A stretch of 64,000 nt of DNA from Bacteroidaceae bacterium (lineage in GTDB: Bacteria > Bacteroidota > Bacteroidia > Bacteroidales > Bacteroidaceae), in the NCBI GenBank assembly GCA_017560945.1, contig JAFZDY010000050.1, forward strand, positions 1 to 64,000, written 5' to 3'. Positions 36,063 through 45,322 of this stretch are shown in pieces (position 1 is the first letter of the stretch; each line of letters opens with the position of its first letter). The notes under the pieces were generated by a model. That model saw only the letters and a program-made list of their open reading frames with translations. It was not told where the DNA came from and did no database searches. The translations under genes were made by a program, and so were the position numbers.

Positions 36063-37106
36063 ATGACCGAAACAAAGACACCCCTGCTGGGGTTAACCAT
36101 AGAAGAGTTGAAGCAAGTGGCCTCCACCGTGGGGCTGCCCTCCTTTGCTGCCAAACAGATAGCCGGATGGCTCTACGATAAGCGGGTGACAAGCATCGAT
36201 GAGATGACCAACCTCTCACTGCGCGGTCGCGAGGAACTCTCGCGCCACTACTGTGTGGGCCGCGAAGAGCCCATCGAAGCCATGCGCTCGGTGGATGGCA
36301 CAGTGAAGTACCTCTTCCCCGTAGGCACCGGAGCCGTGGAGGCAGTGTACATCCCTGCCGAGGATGGCGACAGAGCCACACTCTGTGTCTCCTCACAAGT
36401 GGGATGCAAGATGAACTGCCTCTTCTGCATGACAGGCAAGCAAGGCTTCACCGCTCACCTGACCCCTGCCCAGATACTGAATCAGGTTCTCTCTATCCCC
36501 GAAAGCGACACCCTCACCAACGTAGTCCTCATGGGCATGGGCGAGCCGTTTGACAACATCGACAACGTGCTGCGTGCCCTCGAACTGATGACTGCCCCCT
36601 ATGGCCTTGCATGGAGCCCCAAGCGCATCACCGTGAGTACTGTGGGAGTGAAGCGCGGCTTGCAACGCTTCCTCGACGAGAGTCAGTGCCACCTGGCCAT
36701 CAGCCTGCACAACCCCTTCCCTAAGGAGCGTCTCGAACTGATGCCCGCCGAAAAGGGTTGCTCCATCACCGACATGCTGGAGATGCTCCGCCAGTACGAC
36801 TTCACCCACCAGCGCCGCCTCTCGTTTGAGTACATCGTCTTCCGTGGAGTGAACGACAGTGAAGCCCATGCCCGCGAACTTGTCCGACTGCTCAAGGGCA
36901 TGGAGTGCCGCATCAACCTCATCCGCTTCCATGCCATCCCCAATGTCCCGTTGGAAGGAGTTGACATGGAGCACATGATAGCCCTGCGCGACTACCTGAC
37001 CCAGCACGGAGTGTTTACCACCATACGCGCCAGCCGTGGCGAGGACATCTTTGCCGCATGTGGCATGCTATCCACCATGAGGAAGGACGAAGGCACTGCC
37101 CGCTGA
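36063..37106 (+). CDS. rlmN: Dual-specificity 23S rRNA / tRNA adenine-C2 methyltransferase RlmN
   Basis: 347 residues. Radical SAM motif CKMNCLFC (CxxxCxxC, about 118-125) in SSQVGCKMNCLFCMTGKQG, MGMGEPFDN SAM-binding segment (about 158-166), and the C-terminal catalytic Cys in FAACGML (about 332-338). It methylates A2503 of 23S rRNA and A37 of some tRNAs at C2. Read from the dispersed-repeat promoter. Followed at 82 bp by the DUF4837 gene. Confidence 0.96.
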   Translation: MTETKTPLLGLTIEELKQVASTVGLPSFAAKQIAGWLYDKRVTSIDEMTNLSLRGREELSRHYCVGREEPIEAMRSVDGTVKYLFPVGTGAVEAVYIPAEDGDRATLCVSSQVGCKMNCLFCMTGKQGFTAHLTPAQILNQVLSIPESDTLTNVVLMGMGEPFDNIDNVLRALELMTAPYGLAWSPKRITVSTVGVKRGLQRFLDESQCHLAISLHNPFPKERLELMPAEKGCSITDMLEMLRQYDFTHQRRLSFEYIVFRGVNDSEAHARELVRLLKGMECRINLIRFHAIPNVPLEGVDMEHMIALRDYLTQHGVFTTIRASRGEDIFAACGMLSTMRKDEGTAR

Positions 37107-37188
37107 GCCACTCGGCACGAGGAACCATTGCCTGAGAGACCTCCCCGAAACGGAACATTGAAAACCATTAAAAGCTTTACACATAATT

Positions 37189-38250
37189 ATGAAACATTTG
37201 TCAACCCTTGCCTATCTTGCCCTCCTCCTGCTTGGTATGGCCTCATGTAAGAATGGAGGAACTTCACTCTTTGCCCCCGCGTCAAGTGGTAGACCCTACG
37301 AGATGTTGGTCGTGATGGACGACTCAGCTTGGGAACGTCCTGCCGGACGAGCCCTCTTCGACGCCCTTGACACCGATGTGCCCGGCTTGCCACAGAGTGA
37401 GCGCTCGTTCCTCATCATGCAGATTGACGAGTCACAGATGAACAACACCTTCCGCATCTTCCGCAATATCATTGTGCCCAAGATTGACCGCATGTACTCA
37501 CAGGTAAAGTTCAAGTTCGCACGCGATGTGAACGCTTCGCCACAGGTGATTATGACCATACAGGCACCCAGTGAAGAGGCATTTGCCGAGTATGTGGGGA
37601 AACATAAGCAGACGATAGTGGACCTGTTTACCCGTGCCGAGATGAACCGCCAGGTGAAACTCCTCAAGAAAGACCACAGCCTGTTGGTCGAGCAACTCGT
37701 GAGGGACAGCTTCCAGTGCACCGTCCATGTGCCGGCCGACCTGCAGAACTACAAGCGTGGGCGCAACTTCCTGTGGGCTACCACCAATCGCGAGAAGGAC
37801 GACCTCAACTTCGTCATCTACTCCTATCCCTTCACCGACAGGAACACCTTCACACTCGAGTACTTCATACACAAGCGGGACTCTTTCATGAAGGCTAACC
37901 TCCCTGGTCCTCTCGATGGCTCATACATGGCCACCGATGAGAACTTCATCATGTCACAGGACATTTCCGTGCGTGGAAAGTATGCCCAAGAAATCAAGGG
38001 ACTGTGGGAAATGGAAGGTGCCGTCATGGGTGGTCCGTTCGTCTCTCACGTGCGTGTGGACGAGGAGAACCAGCGCGTCATTGTTGCCGAGGCATTTGTC
38101 TATTCGCCGGGTAATAAGAAGCGCGACATCATGCGCCGCATGGAGGCTTCCCTCTATACCTTGCAGTTGCCTGGTGAGCAGGACGCCGTCACTACCGTGG
38201 GCAGTGATGTAGAGGGTGTGGAAGAGGAGATTGTCGAGAAGAAGAACTAA
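37189..38250 (+). CDS. DUF4837 family lipoprotein
   Basis: 353 residues. Lipoprotein signal peptide with lipobox LGMASC (Cys at about 20). DUF4837 is a Bacteroidota-specific family of unknown function; recognisable are the N-terminal RPYEMLVVMDDSAWE and the C-terminal VSHVRVDEENQRVIVAEAFVYSP in parts. No catalytic motif seen. Lies between rlmN and pdxA in the same direction with gaps below 85 bp. Confidence 0.88.
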   Translation: MKHLSTLAYLALLLLGMASCKNGGTSLFAPASSGRPYEMLVVMDDSAWERPAGRALFDALDTDVPGLPQSERSFLIMQIDESQMNNTFRIFRNIIVPKIDRMYSQVKFKFARDVNASPQVIMTIQAPSEEAFAEYVGKHKQTIVDLFTRAEMNRQVKLLKKDHSLLVEQLVRDSFQCTVHVPADLQNYKRGRNFLWATTNREKDDLNFVIYSYPFTDRNTFTLEYFIHKRDSFMKANLPGPLDGSYMATDENFIMSQDISVRGKYAQEIKGLWEMEGAVMGGPFVSHVRVDEENQRVIVAEAFVYSPGNKKRDIMRRMEASLYTLQLPGEQDAVTTVGSDVEGVEEEIVEKKN

Positions 38251-38318
38251 TCCCTCAGTACAGTCCCTACCCAAGGAAAGTAAAACGACAACAATAACCA
38301 TAAACCAACATAATAACT

Positions 38319-39395
38319 ATGAGCGAAAAACTGAGAGTGGGCATTACCCACGGCGATATAAACGGAGTAGGCTACGAGGTCATCCTCAAGGCATTCGAGA
38401 ATCCTGTGATGATGGACCTTTGTACTCCCATTGTCTATGGCTCGCCCAAGGTGGCAGCCTACCATCGCAAGGCCATTGATAGTCCTACTAACTTTACCAT
38501 CATCAACCATGCCGACGAGGCAAGTACCACCAAGTTGAACATACTGACTTGTGTGGACGATGAACTGAAGGTGGATTTGGGCATCCCTTCTGAGGAGGCA
38601 GGCAAGGCTGCACTCGATGCTCTCGAAAGAGCACTTGCCGACTACGAGGAGGGACTCATCGATGTGCTGGTGACTGCTCCCATCAACAAGAATACCATCC
38701 AAGGCGAGAACTTCCGCTTCCCTGGACACACTGAGTATATCCAAGAGCGTGCGGGTGAAGGCGAAAAGGCACTGATGATTCTCCTCAAGGATGAGTTGCG
38801 TGTGGCACTTGTGACTGGACACGTCCCTGTGAGCAGCATCTCTTCTCTTCTCACCAAGGAACTTATACAGGAGAAACTTACTATTTTTGAGCACTCTCTC
38901 CAACGCGACTTCTGCATCGAGAAGCCACGCATTGCCGTGCTTGCCCTCAATCCCCATGCGGGCGACGGAGGACTCATCGGCACCGAGGAGCAAGAGATTA
39001 TCATCCCCGCCTTGGAGGAGATGAAGGCACAGGGTATGTTCTGCTATGGCCCCTATCCTGCTGACGGATTCTTTGGTTCTGAACAGTTCACTAAGTTTGA
39101 TGGTGTACTGGCAATGTATCACGACCAAGGCTTGGCTCCCTTCAAGGCATTGGCTATGGAGGAGGGCGTGAATTTCACCGCAGGTCTTCCCATTGTGCGT
39201 ACTTCGCCTGCTCATGGTACAGCTTACGATATTACCGGAAAGGGCGTAGCCTCCGCAACTTCGTTGTGCCACGCCATATATACAGCACTGGATGTGTATC
39301 GCAACCGCGACTTCTACGATGAGGCTCGTGAGAATCCCTTGAAGAAGCAGTACCACGAGAAGCGTGACGATAGCCACAAACTGAAACTCGACTAA
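38319..39395 (+). CDS. pdxA: 4-hydroxythreonine-4-phosphate dehydrogenase
   Basis: 358 residues. PdxA signatures: GITHGDINGVGYEVI at the N-terminus, metal-binding His in FPGHTEYI (about 134-141), NPHAGDGGL (about 213-221), MYHDQGLAPFKAL (about 265-277) and TSPAHGTAYDITG (about 295-307). It oxidises 4-phosphohydroxy-L-threonine in pyridoxal phosphate synthesis. 21 bp upstream of the nucleotidyltransferase, so probably in one transcript with the inositol-lipid-like genes, though not functionally tied to them. Confidence 0.95.
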   Translation: MSEKLRVGITHGDINGVGYEVILKAFENPVMMDLCTPIVYGSPKVAAYHRKAIDSPTNFTIINHADEASTTKLNILTCVDDELKVDLGIPSEEAGKAALDALERALADYEEGLIDVLVTAPINKNTIQGENFRFPGHTEYIQERAGEGEKALMILLKDELRVALVTGHVPVSSISSLLTKELIQEKLTIFEHSLQRDFCIEKPRIAVLALNPHAGDGGLIGTEEQEIIIPALEEMKAQGMFCYGPYPADGFFGSEQFTKFDGVLAMYHDQGLAPFKALAMEEGVNFTAGLPIVRTSPAHGTAYDITGKGVASATSLCHAIYTALDVYRNRDFYDEARENPLKKQYHEKRDDSHKLKLD

Positions 39396-39416
39396 GCACA
39401 ATCCTACTAACTGAGC

Positions 39417-40121
39417 ATGAACTTTGCAATCATATCAGCTGGCGAGGGCTCGCGCCTTGCACAAGAGGGAGTAGAGAAACCTAAGCCTTTGGTGGAGTTG
39501 AACGGCGAGGCCATGATTGAGCGCCTCGTCCGTATCTTCGTGCGCCAAGGGGCTGAGCGCGTGGTTGTCATCATCAACGACCGTGTGGCAGAGACAAAGG
39601 AATTCCTCCTCCGCTTGAAGGAGCAGTTGCCTATCGAGTTGGTAGTGAAGAACACCCCGAGTTCTATGCATAGCTTCTACGAAATTGCTCACCTGCTGGG
39701 TGACGAGAAGTTCTGCCTCACCACCGTGGACACCATCTTCCACGAGGAGGAGTTCGGTCGCTACATTCAAGCCTTTCGTACCTCCGAAGTCGATGGTTTG
39801 ATGGCTGTTACCGACTATGTGGACGATGAGAAACCCCTCTATATCTCAACCGACGAGGCGTTGCGCATCACTGGCTTTCACGACGAGGCAACCCCCGATT
39901 GTCACTACATATCGGGAGGCATCTATTGCCTCACTCCGTTGGCATTGGGCACTTTGCGCCGATGCATGGAGAGTGGCCTTTCGCGCATGCGCAACTTCCA
40001 ACGCCAGTTGGTGGCCGACGGGCTTCGTCTCGAGGCCTGGCCATTCAGTAAGATAGTGGATGTGGACCATGCCGAGGATATAGTAAAGGCAGAGGCATTC
40101 CTGAGTGCCAATGGGGAGTGA
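39417..40121 (+). CDS. Nucleotidyltransferase (NDP-sugar pyrophosphorylase type)
   Basis: 234 residues. N-terminal ISAGEGSRL followed by EKPKPLVELNG matches the G-x-G-x-R...PKpL signature of sugar-phosphate nucleotidyltransferases; TTVDTIF (about 102-108) holds the metal-binding Asp. It transfers an NMP to a phosphorylated acceptor. With inositol-phosphate synthase and a CDP-alcohol phosphatidyltransferase nearby, the acceptor could be inositol-1-phosphate or a lipid-head precursor (inference). First of six genes that run together to 45110. Confidence 0.85.
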   Translation: MNFAIISAGEGSRLAQEGVEKPKPLVELNGEAMIERLVRIFVRQGAERVVVIINDRVAETKEFLLRLKEQLPIELVVKNTPSSMHSFYEIAHLLGDEKFCLTTVDTIFHEEEFGRYIQAFRTSEVDGLMAVTDYVDDEKPLYISTDEALRITGFHDEATPDCHYISGGIYCLTPLALGTLRRCMESGLSRMRNFQRQLVADGLRLEAWPFSKIVDVDHAEDIVKAEAFLSANGE

Positions 40122-40151
40122 CGAACGAAGAGTGAAGAATCCGATACCCTT

Positions 40152-40985
40152 ATGAATATCATTGCCATCAGCCGAGGTGCCCGTTACTCGCCCAACCACA
40201 TAGGTAACGATGCTGCCATCTTCAACAAGGTTGTGGAGTGTCTGCTTCGTGACGGACATGAGGTGTACTCGTGTGACGAGGAGACCTTTTTTGGACATTG
40301 CCAGGATGGACATCATACCTTGGTGGTGACCATGGCACGCGATGTCCGCACGCTTGAAAGGTTGATGGAGTGGGAGAGTCGTGGTGCTACCATCGTCAAT
40401 TCACCGCGAGGTGTACTCAATTGCGTGCGCCTACCTATGACTGAACTATTGATGAAGCACGGTATTCCCCATCCGCAGAGTTGGATATTTTCCACCGATG
40501 CACCTCTTCCTGAGGAGATGACCTTCCCCTGTTGGCTCAAGCGCGGCGACTCACATGCCCTTGTCAAGGAGGATGTCTGCTATGCGTCCACACGCGACGA
40601 AGCCTTGCGTGTGGTGGCCGATATGAAGGGAAGAGGCATACCTTCGGTGGTGGTAAACGAACACCTCGAGGGCGACTTGGTAAAGTTCTATGGCGTACAG
40701 GACGACACCTTCTTCCATTGGTTCTATCCCTCGTCCCTGTCTCATACCAAGTTTGGGTTGGAGGCAATCAATGGCGAGGCGAAGCAGATTCCCTTCTCTT
40801 CCCACCAATTGAAACAATGTGCCGACGAAGTCGCTCGTGTGCTGAAGGTCCCTGTGTATGGTGGCGATGCGGTGGTAAGTCCTGATGGCCGCATACGCAT
40901 CATCGACTTCAACGATTGGCCGAGTTTTGCCCCTTGTCGCAATGAGGCAGCCCAGGCCATTGCACGATATTGTGCGACTCTGTGA
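40152..40985 (+). CDS. ATP-grasp domain protein
   Basis: 277 residues. An N-terminal pre-ATP-grasp part (1-90), then a nucleotide-binding part with LKRGDSHALVKEDV (about 130-143) and VVNEHLEGDLVKFYG (about 168-182), ending in the metal-ligand motif RIIDFNDWPSF (about 249-259). ATP-grasp enzymes join a carboxylate to an amine, thiol or similar nucleophile through an acyl phosphate. Substrate unknown. Its place between the nucleotidyltransferase and the CDP-alcohol phosphatidyltransferase suggests a modification linked to the lipid made by this locus, possibly an amino-acid conjugation; inference only. Confidence 0.8.
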   Translation: MNIIAISRGARYSPNHIGNDAAIFNKVVECLLRDGHEVYSCDEETFFGHCQDGHHTLVVTMARDVRTLERLMEWESRGATIVNSPRGVLNCVRLPMTELLMKHGIPHPQSWIFSTDAPLPEEMTFPCWLKRGDSHALVKEDVCYASTRDEALRVVADMKGRGIPSVVVNEHLEGDLVKFYGVQDDTFFHWFYPSSLSHTKFGLEAINGEAKQIPFSSHQLKQCADEVARVLKVPVYGGDAVVSPDGRIRIIDFNDWPSFAPCRNEAAQAIARYCATL

Positions 40986-41045
40986 TGTGCACAAAATAAA
41001 GAATATACTTGTCATTAGTCACCAGTCACCAGTCACATTAAGAAC

Positions 41046-41972
41046 ATGACAACGACCAATAAAAAAAATGGAGGCATCGCCTCCACCTACAAGTCCCTCG
41101 ATACTGAGGAACTGTTTGATATCTACTTCAATCGTCCTATAGGATACGCGTGGGCATTGCTCTTCAAGGCATTGCACATACACCCTAACGTGATAACCAT
41201 TGTCTCCATCCTCATGGGTGCTGCAGCTGGGTATTTCTTCTATTTCCCCGATTGGAAGACAAACCTCATAGGAGTTCTCCTGCTTGTGTGGGCAAACCAC
41301 TACGATAGTGCCGATGGTCAATTGGCACGAATGACGGGTCAAAAGACCTTGTGGGGACGCATACTCGATGGATTTGCGGGCGATGTATGGTTCTTCTCCA
41401 TCTACTTCTTCATCTGCTTGCGCATGACTCCCACGTGGGGTGTGTGGATATGGTTGTTGGCTGCCTTTTCAGGCTTCATTTGCCATAGCAAGCAGTGTGC
41501 CTTGTCCGACTATTACCGCAACATTCACCTCTATTTCCTTAAGGGACGCGAGGGAAGTGAGTTGGACAACTCTGCTCAGCAACGCAAACTCTTCCGCGAT
41601 GCACCTTGGAAGGGACACATTTGGTTCAAACTCTTTCACTTCTTCTATGGCAACTACACTCACTCACAGGAGCAGATGTCGCCCTGTTTTCAGCGTTTCT
41701 TTGCCTTGGTGAATCAAAAGTATGGAAGTCAAGTCCCCCAATCCTTGCGCGATGAGTTTCGTGCAGGTAGTTTGCCATTGATGAAGTGGGCGAATATCCT
41801 CACCTTCAACACCCGTGCCATGGTGCTCTATGTCGTAGTGCTCACGGGTGTGCCCTGGGTCTATTTCCTTTTCGAGGTGACGGTGATGAACGTCCTTTTC
41901 TTCTACATGCGTAGTCGCCACGAGGCTTTGTGTACACGCTTGACCACCCAATTGCAGGAGGAGAAGGCATGA
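41046..41972 (+). CDS. CDP-alcohol phosphatidyltransferase family protein
   Basis: 308 residues, about six membrane helices. The family motif is nearly complete: D87-x2-D90-G91-x2-A94-R95-x8-G104-x3-D108. The final Asp is at 113 (D-x4-D) rather than the usual D-x3-D. Members use a CDP-linked donor (such as CDP-diacylglycerol) and an alcohol acceptor. With myo-inositol-phosphate synthase and a HAD phosphatase in the same set, the likely product is phosphatidylinositol phosphate, as reported for Bacteroides inositol-lipid loci. Overlaps the next gene by ATGA. Confidence 0.85.
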   Translation: MTTTNKKNGGIASTYKSLDTEELFDIYFNRPIGYAWALLFKALHIHPNVITIVSILMGAAAGYFFYFPDWKTNLIGVLLLVWANHYDSADGQLARMTGQKTLWGRILDGFAGDVWFFSIYFFICLRMTPTWGVWIWLLAAFSGFICHSKQCALSDYYRNIHLYFLKGREGSELDNSAQQRKLFRDAPWKGHIWFKLFHFFYGNYTHSQEQMSPCFQRFFALVNQKYGSQVPQSLRDEFRAGSLPLMKWANILTFNTRAMVLYVVVLTGVPWVYFLFEVTVMNVLFFYMRSRHEALCTRLTTQLQEEKA

Positions 41973-42967
41973 AGTCGAAGTATCGCAACATATTCCTCCT
42001 CTTCGGTATAGTCGCCATTGTGGTGATGCTATGCACCTTTGAGATGGATTATGCCGATCTTTGGCAAAATCTCCGTCGTGCAGGTTGTTGGTTTCCCGCC
42101 ATCGTGGGGTTGTGGGTATTCATCTACCTGTTGAACGCCCTTTCGTGGTATTGCATCATTCGCGATGGCAAGCAGACGTGTCCCATCTCCTTTTGGCGCG
42201 TGTACAAACTCACCATCTCGGGCTTTGCACTCAACTATGCCACACCACTGGGATTGATGGGAGGCGAACCCTACCGCATCATGGAGTTGACTCCCTACGT
42301 AGGGGCCAGTCGTGCCACCTCGTCGGTCATCCTTTATGTGATGATGCACATCTTCACCCACATCAACTTCTGGTTCTTCTCCATTTTCCTCTACATTGCT
42401 CTCTATGCCGTCACTTGGGAGATGGGAGTACTGTTGGCCATCATTGGTGCCTTTTGCCTGTTGGCCATCTACTTTTTCATGAAAGGATATAAGAATGGCA
42501 TGGCCGTGCGTACACTCCGCCTCCTTTGTCACGTACCCTTCATCAAACGATGGGCGGTGGGCTTTGTCGAACGTCAGCACGAGACATTGACGCGCATTGA
42601 CCATCAGATAGCCGAACTCCATCAGAAACGCAAGCGTACCTTCTATACAGCCTTCCTATTGGAGTTCCTTTCTCGCATTGTGGGGTGTTTGGAGGTATGG
42701 TTCATACTCAACATTCTCACCACCGACGTCAGCTTTGCCGATTGCATCCTCATCATGGCCTTCTCGTCGCTCTTCAGCAACCTTTTCTTCTTTTCGCCTA
42801 TGCAACTGGGTGCGCGTGAGGGAGGGTTGGCTTTGGCCGTAGGCGGACTTTCCATCCCCTTGGCCTTTGGCGTATATACAGGGTTGCTCACTCGTGTGCG
42901 CGAACTCATATGGATAGTCATAGGAGTGGCACTGATGAAGGTGGGAAATAAATTGAGCAATGAGTGA
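41969..42967 (+). CDS. Flippase-like (LPG synthase transmembrane domain) membrane protein
   Basis: 332 residues from the ATG at 41969, overlapping the previous stop codon. About eight membrane helices in the UPF0104 / lysylphosphatidylglycerol-synthase transmembrane fold. Conserved-looking segments are NYATPLGLMGGEPYRIMEL (about 82-100) and the C-terminal SPMQLGAREGGLAL (about 272-285). It has no aminoacyl-transferase domain. Candidate lipid flippase or accessory protein for the inositol-lipid pathway. Confidence 0.82.
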   Translation: MKSKYRNIFLLFGIVAIVVMLCTFEMDYADLWQNLRRAGCWFPAIVGLWVFIYLLNALSWYCIIRDGKQTCPISFWRVYKLTISGFALNYATPLGLMGGEPYRIMELTPYVGASRATSSVILYVMMHIFTHINFWFFSIFLYIALYAVTWEMGVLLAIIGAFCLLAIYFFMKGYKNGMAVRTLRLLCHVPFIKRWAVGFVERQHETLTRIDHQIAELHQKRKRTFYTAFLLEFLSRIVGCLEVWFILNILTTDVSFADCILIMAFSSLFSNLFFFSPMQLGAREGGLALAVGGLSIPLAFGVYTGLLTRVRELIWIVIGVALMKVGNKLSNE

Positions 42968-43024
42968 TGAGCAATGGGCTATGAGTGATGAGTTTTGAAT
43001 GTTGAACCTTGAACTTTGAACCCT

Positions 43025-43747
43025 ATGATACAAGGAATAATATTCGACTACGGTGGCACACTGGACACCAATGGACTCCATTGGGCAGAGGTGTTGTGGG
43101 CACAATATGAAGCGTGCCGATTGCCAGTGAGTAAGGCCGACTTTCGCGAGGCATACGTCTACGGTGAGCGCACCATGGGTAAGCAACCTTTGGTGAAGCC
43201 TACGGATGACTTTCGCCAAGTACTCCTCATCAAGAGCCGTTTACAACTTCAGTACTTGATAGAAAAAGGGTGCCTCGATTCGGAGCATTTCCCCCTCGGG
43301 ACCTATGCCGAGAAGATAGCCGACGGAGGTTACCTTGTGGCAAGAAAAACGGTTGACAATGCCCGAAAAGTCCTCGAAAAGTTGAAAACTACCTATAAAA
43401 TGGTGCTTGTTTCAAACTTTTATGGAAACATTCATACGATTTTGGAAGATTTTGGTTTACTTTGCTACTTTGAACAGGTAGTGGAGTCCTCCGTGGTGGG
43501 TATTCGCAAGCCCGACCCTGCCATTTTTACCCTTGGTGTCGAGGCATTGCACCTTTCCCCCGAGCAGGTGGTGGTAGTGGGCGACTCCTATGGAAAGGAC
43601 ATCCTCCCCGCTCACTCCATCGGATGCCACACCGTGTGGCTTCGTGGCATTGGTTGGGCCGAAGAACAGGTGGACGAAACACTTCCCTCCGCCATCATCA
43701 GCGACCTGCAACAGGTAGTGGAGATTCTCCGTGCCGAAAAGGGGTAA
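43025..43747 (+). CDS. HAD-family hydrolase, candidate phosphatidylinositol-phosphate phosphatase
   Basis: 240 residues from the ATG at 43025 (MIQGIIFDYGGTLDTNG). HAD motif I FDYGGTLD (8-15) with nucleophile Asp9, but Tyr-Gly in place of the usual Asp general acid at Asp+2 (D-x-G), motif II VLVSNFYG (about 122-129), motif III Lys in GIRKPDP (about 152-158), motif IV VVGDSYGKD (about 175-183). In the setting of this locus it could dephosphorylate the lipid-linked inositol phosphate; inferred from neighbours. Confidence 0.82.
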   Translation: MIQGIIFDYGGTLDTNGLHWAEVLWAQYEACRLPVSKADFREAYVYGERTMGKQPLVKPTDDFRQVLLIKSRLQLQYLIEKGCLDSEHFPLGTYAEKIADGGYLVARKTVDNARKVLEKLKTTYKMVLVSNFYGNIHTILEDFGLLCYFEQVVESSVVGIRKPDPAIFTLGVEALHLSPEQVVVVGDSYGKDILPAHSIGCHTVWLRGIGWAEEQVDETLPSAIISDLQQVVEILRAEKG

Positions 43748-43802
43748 AGACCAATAGAAGAGCAAGAAAGAAAGTGAAAACAAACATAAAACGCACAACG
43801 AT

Positions 43803-45110
43803 ATGAACAATCAGAACGTTAAGCCGGCAGACGGCAAACTGGGAATCATGGTCGTAGGATTGGGAGCCGTCACCTCCACCTTCATGACCGGTGTGCTGAT
43901 GGCACGCAAGGGGCTTACCAAGCCCGTAGGCTCCATGACACAGTACGACAAGATACGTGTGGGCAAGGGAGCTGACAAGCAATATTTACACTACTCCGAC
44001 ATTGTACCATTGGCAAAGCTCGACGATATTGTCTTCGGAGCATGGGACGTCTATCCCGTCAATGCCTACCGCTCGGCCATGTATTGCGAGGTGTTGAAGG
44101 AGAAGGACATCAACCCCGTGAAGGAAGAACTGGAGAAGATTGTCCCCCTGAAAGCCGCCTTTGACAAGAACTTTGCCAAGCGCCTCGATGGCGACAACGT
44201 GAAGGACTGCAGCACCCGTTGGGAGATGGTGGAAGCCTTGCGCGAGGATATACGTCGATTCAAGCAGGAGAATGGTTGTGCCCGCATCGTGGTAGCATGG
44301 GCTGCTTCTACCGAGATATACGTGCCCGTCTATGAGCCTGTGCATGGCTCCTTGGCAGCCCTCGAACAGGCCATGAAGGACAACGATACCGAGCACATAG
44401 CCCCCTCCATGTGCTACGCCTATGCCGCCCTGTCCGAAGGTGCGCCCTTCATCATGGGTGCCCCCAACACCACACTCGATATCCCCGCCATGTGGGAGTT
44501 GGCCGAGAAGACCCGCATGCCCATTGCAGGCAAGGACTTCAAGACCGGTCAGACCCTCGTGAAGTCGGGCTTTGCACCCATCATCGGCACTCGTTGCTTG
44601 GGACTGAACGGATGGTTCTCCACCAACATCCTCGGCAATCGCGATGGCCTTGTGCTCGACGAACCCGAGAACTTCCGCACCAAGGAGGTGAGCAAACTCT
44701 CCACACTGGAGTCCATCCTCGTCCCCGAGAACCAGCCCGACCTCTACACCGACTACTACCACAAGGTGCGCATCAACTACTATCCCCCGCGCAACGACGA
44801 TAAGGAAGGGTGGGACAACATCGACATCTTCGGTTGGATGGGATACCCCATGCAGATCAAGATCAATTTCCTCTGTCGCGACTCCATCCTGGCAGCCCCC
44901 CTGCTGCTCGACCTCTGTCTGCTCTCCGACCTTGCCGCACGTGCCGGTCGCTACGGCATCCAACGCTTCCTCAGCTTCTACCTGAAAGCCCCCATGTATG
45001 ACTACCGCACCGACGAAGTGCCCGTCAACCACCTCTTCCAGCAATACACCATGCTGAAGAACGCCATCCGCGAAATGGGCGGTTACGAAGCCGACGAAGA
45101 GTTGGATTAA
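43803..45110 (+). CDS. ino1: myo-Inositol-1-phosphate synthase
   Basis: 435 residues. NAD-binding GIMVVGLGAVTSTFM (about 14-28), the conserved catalytic block around GKDFKTGQTLVKSGFAPI (about 243-260), LGLNGWFSTNILGNRDG in part (about 267-281), and SILAAPLLLDL with GIQRFLSFYLKAPM in the C-terminal half. It converts glucose-6-phosphate to inositol-1-phosphate with internal NAD+ recycling. It is the marker gene of the six-gene set and the reason to read the set as inositol-lipid synthesis. Followed by a strong intrinsic terminator. Confidence 0.94.
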   Translation: MNNQNVKPADGKLGIMVVGLGAVTSTFMTGVLMARKGLTKPVGSMTQYDKIRVGKGADKQYLHYSDIVPLAKLDDIVFGAWDVYPVNAYRSAMYCEVLKEKDINPVKEELEKIVPLKAAFDKNFAKRLDGDNVKDCSTRWEMVEALREDIRRFKQENGCARIVVAWAASTEIYVPVYEPVHGSLAALEQAMKDNDTEHIAPSMCYAYAALSEGAPFIMGAPNTTLDIPAMWELAEKTRMPIAGKDFKTGQTLVKSGFAPIIGTRCLGLNGWFSTNILGNRDGLVLDEPENFRTKEVSKLSTLESILVPENQPDLYTDYYHKVRINYYPPRNDDKEGWDNIDIFGWMGYPMQIKINFLCRDSILAAPLLLDLCLLSDLAARAGRYGIQRFLSFYLKAPMYDYRTDEVPVNHLFQQYTMLKNAIREMGGYEADEELD

Positions 45111-45150
45111 CGCATACACCCCTCCGACAGCATCATCATATAACGAAGAG

Positions 45151-45191
45151 AATGCCTCTGTTTGACGTGTTCAAACAGGGGCATTTTTACT
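45151..45191 (+). terminator. Intrinsic terminator after ino1
   Basis: A 15-bp stem, AATGCCTCTGTTTGA with TCAAACAGGGGCATT (one G-U pair) around a short loop, followed by TTTTTACTTTT. It closes the operon that may begin at rlmN. Confidence 0.92.
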
Positions 45192-45322
45192 TTTGCACCG
45201 TTGAATAAATAAGATTACCATTCTTCTGTCTGTAAGAATGCATTCTTTTTGCACTAAGATTACTATTCTTCCGGAATGTTCAACGTTTAATCATCCTTTG
45301 GGCGAGCAGACCTTGCCATTAC

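Noticed and set aside
38247-39401. Long open frame (384 codons) antisense to pdxA
   Set aside because: PdxA on the plus strand is unambiguous. The antisense product has no domain and is rich in Ser, His and Leu, as expected of a shadow.
39417-43747. Capsule or O-antigen biosynthesis locus
   Set aside because: A nucleotidyltransferase and a flippase-like protein would fit, but there is no glycosyltransferase, Wzx or Wzy here, and the inositol-phosphate synthase and CDP-alcohol phosphatidyltransferase point to lipid synthesis.
43986-45119. Long open frame (377 codons) antisense to ino1
   Set aside because: It runs opposite to a clear inositol-phosphate synthase and has low-complexity Val/His/Gly composition; a codon-bias shadow.
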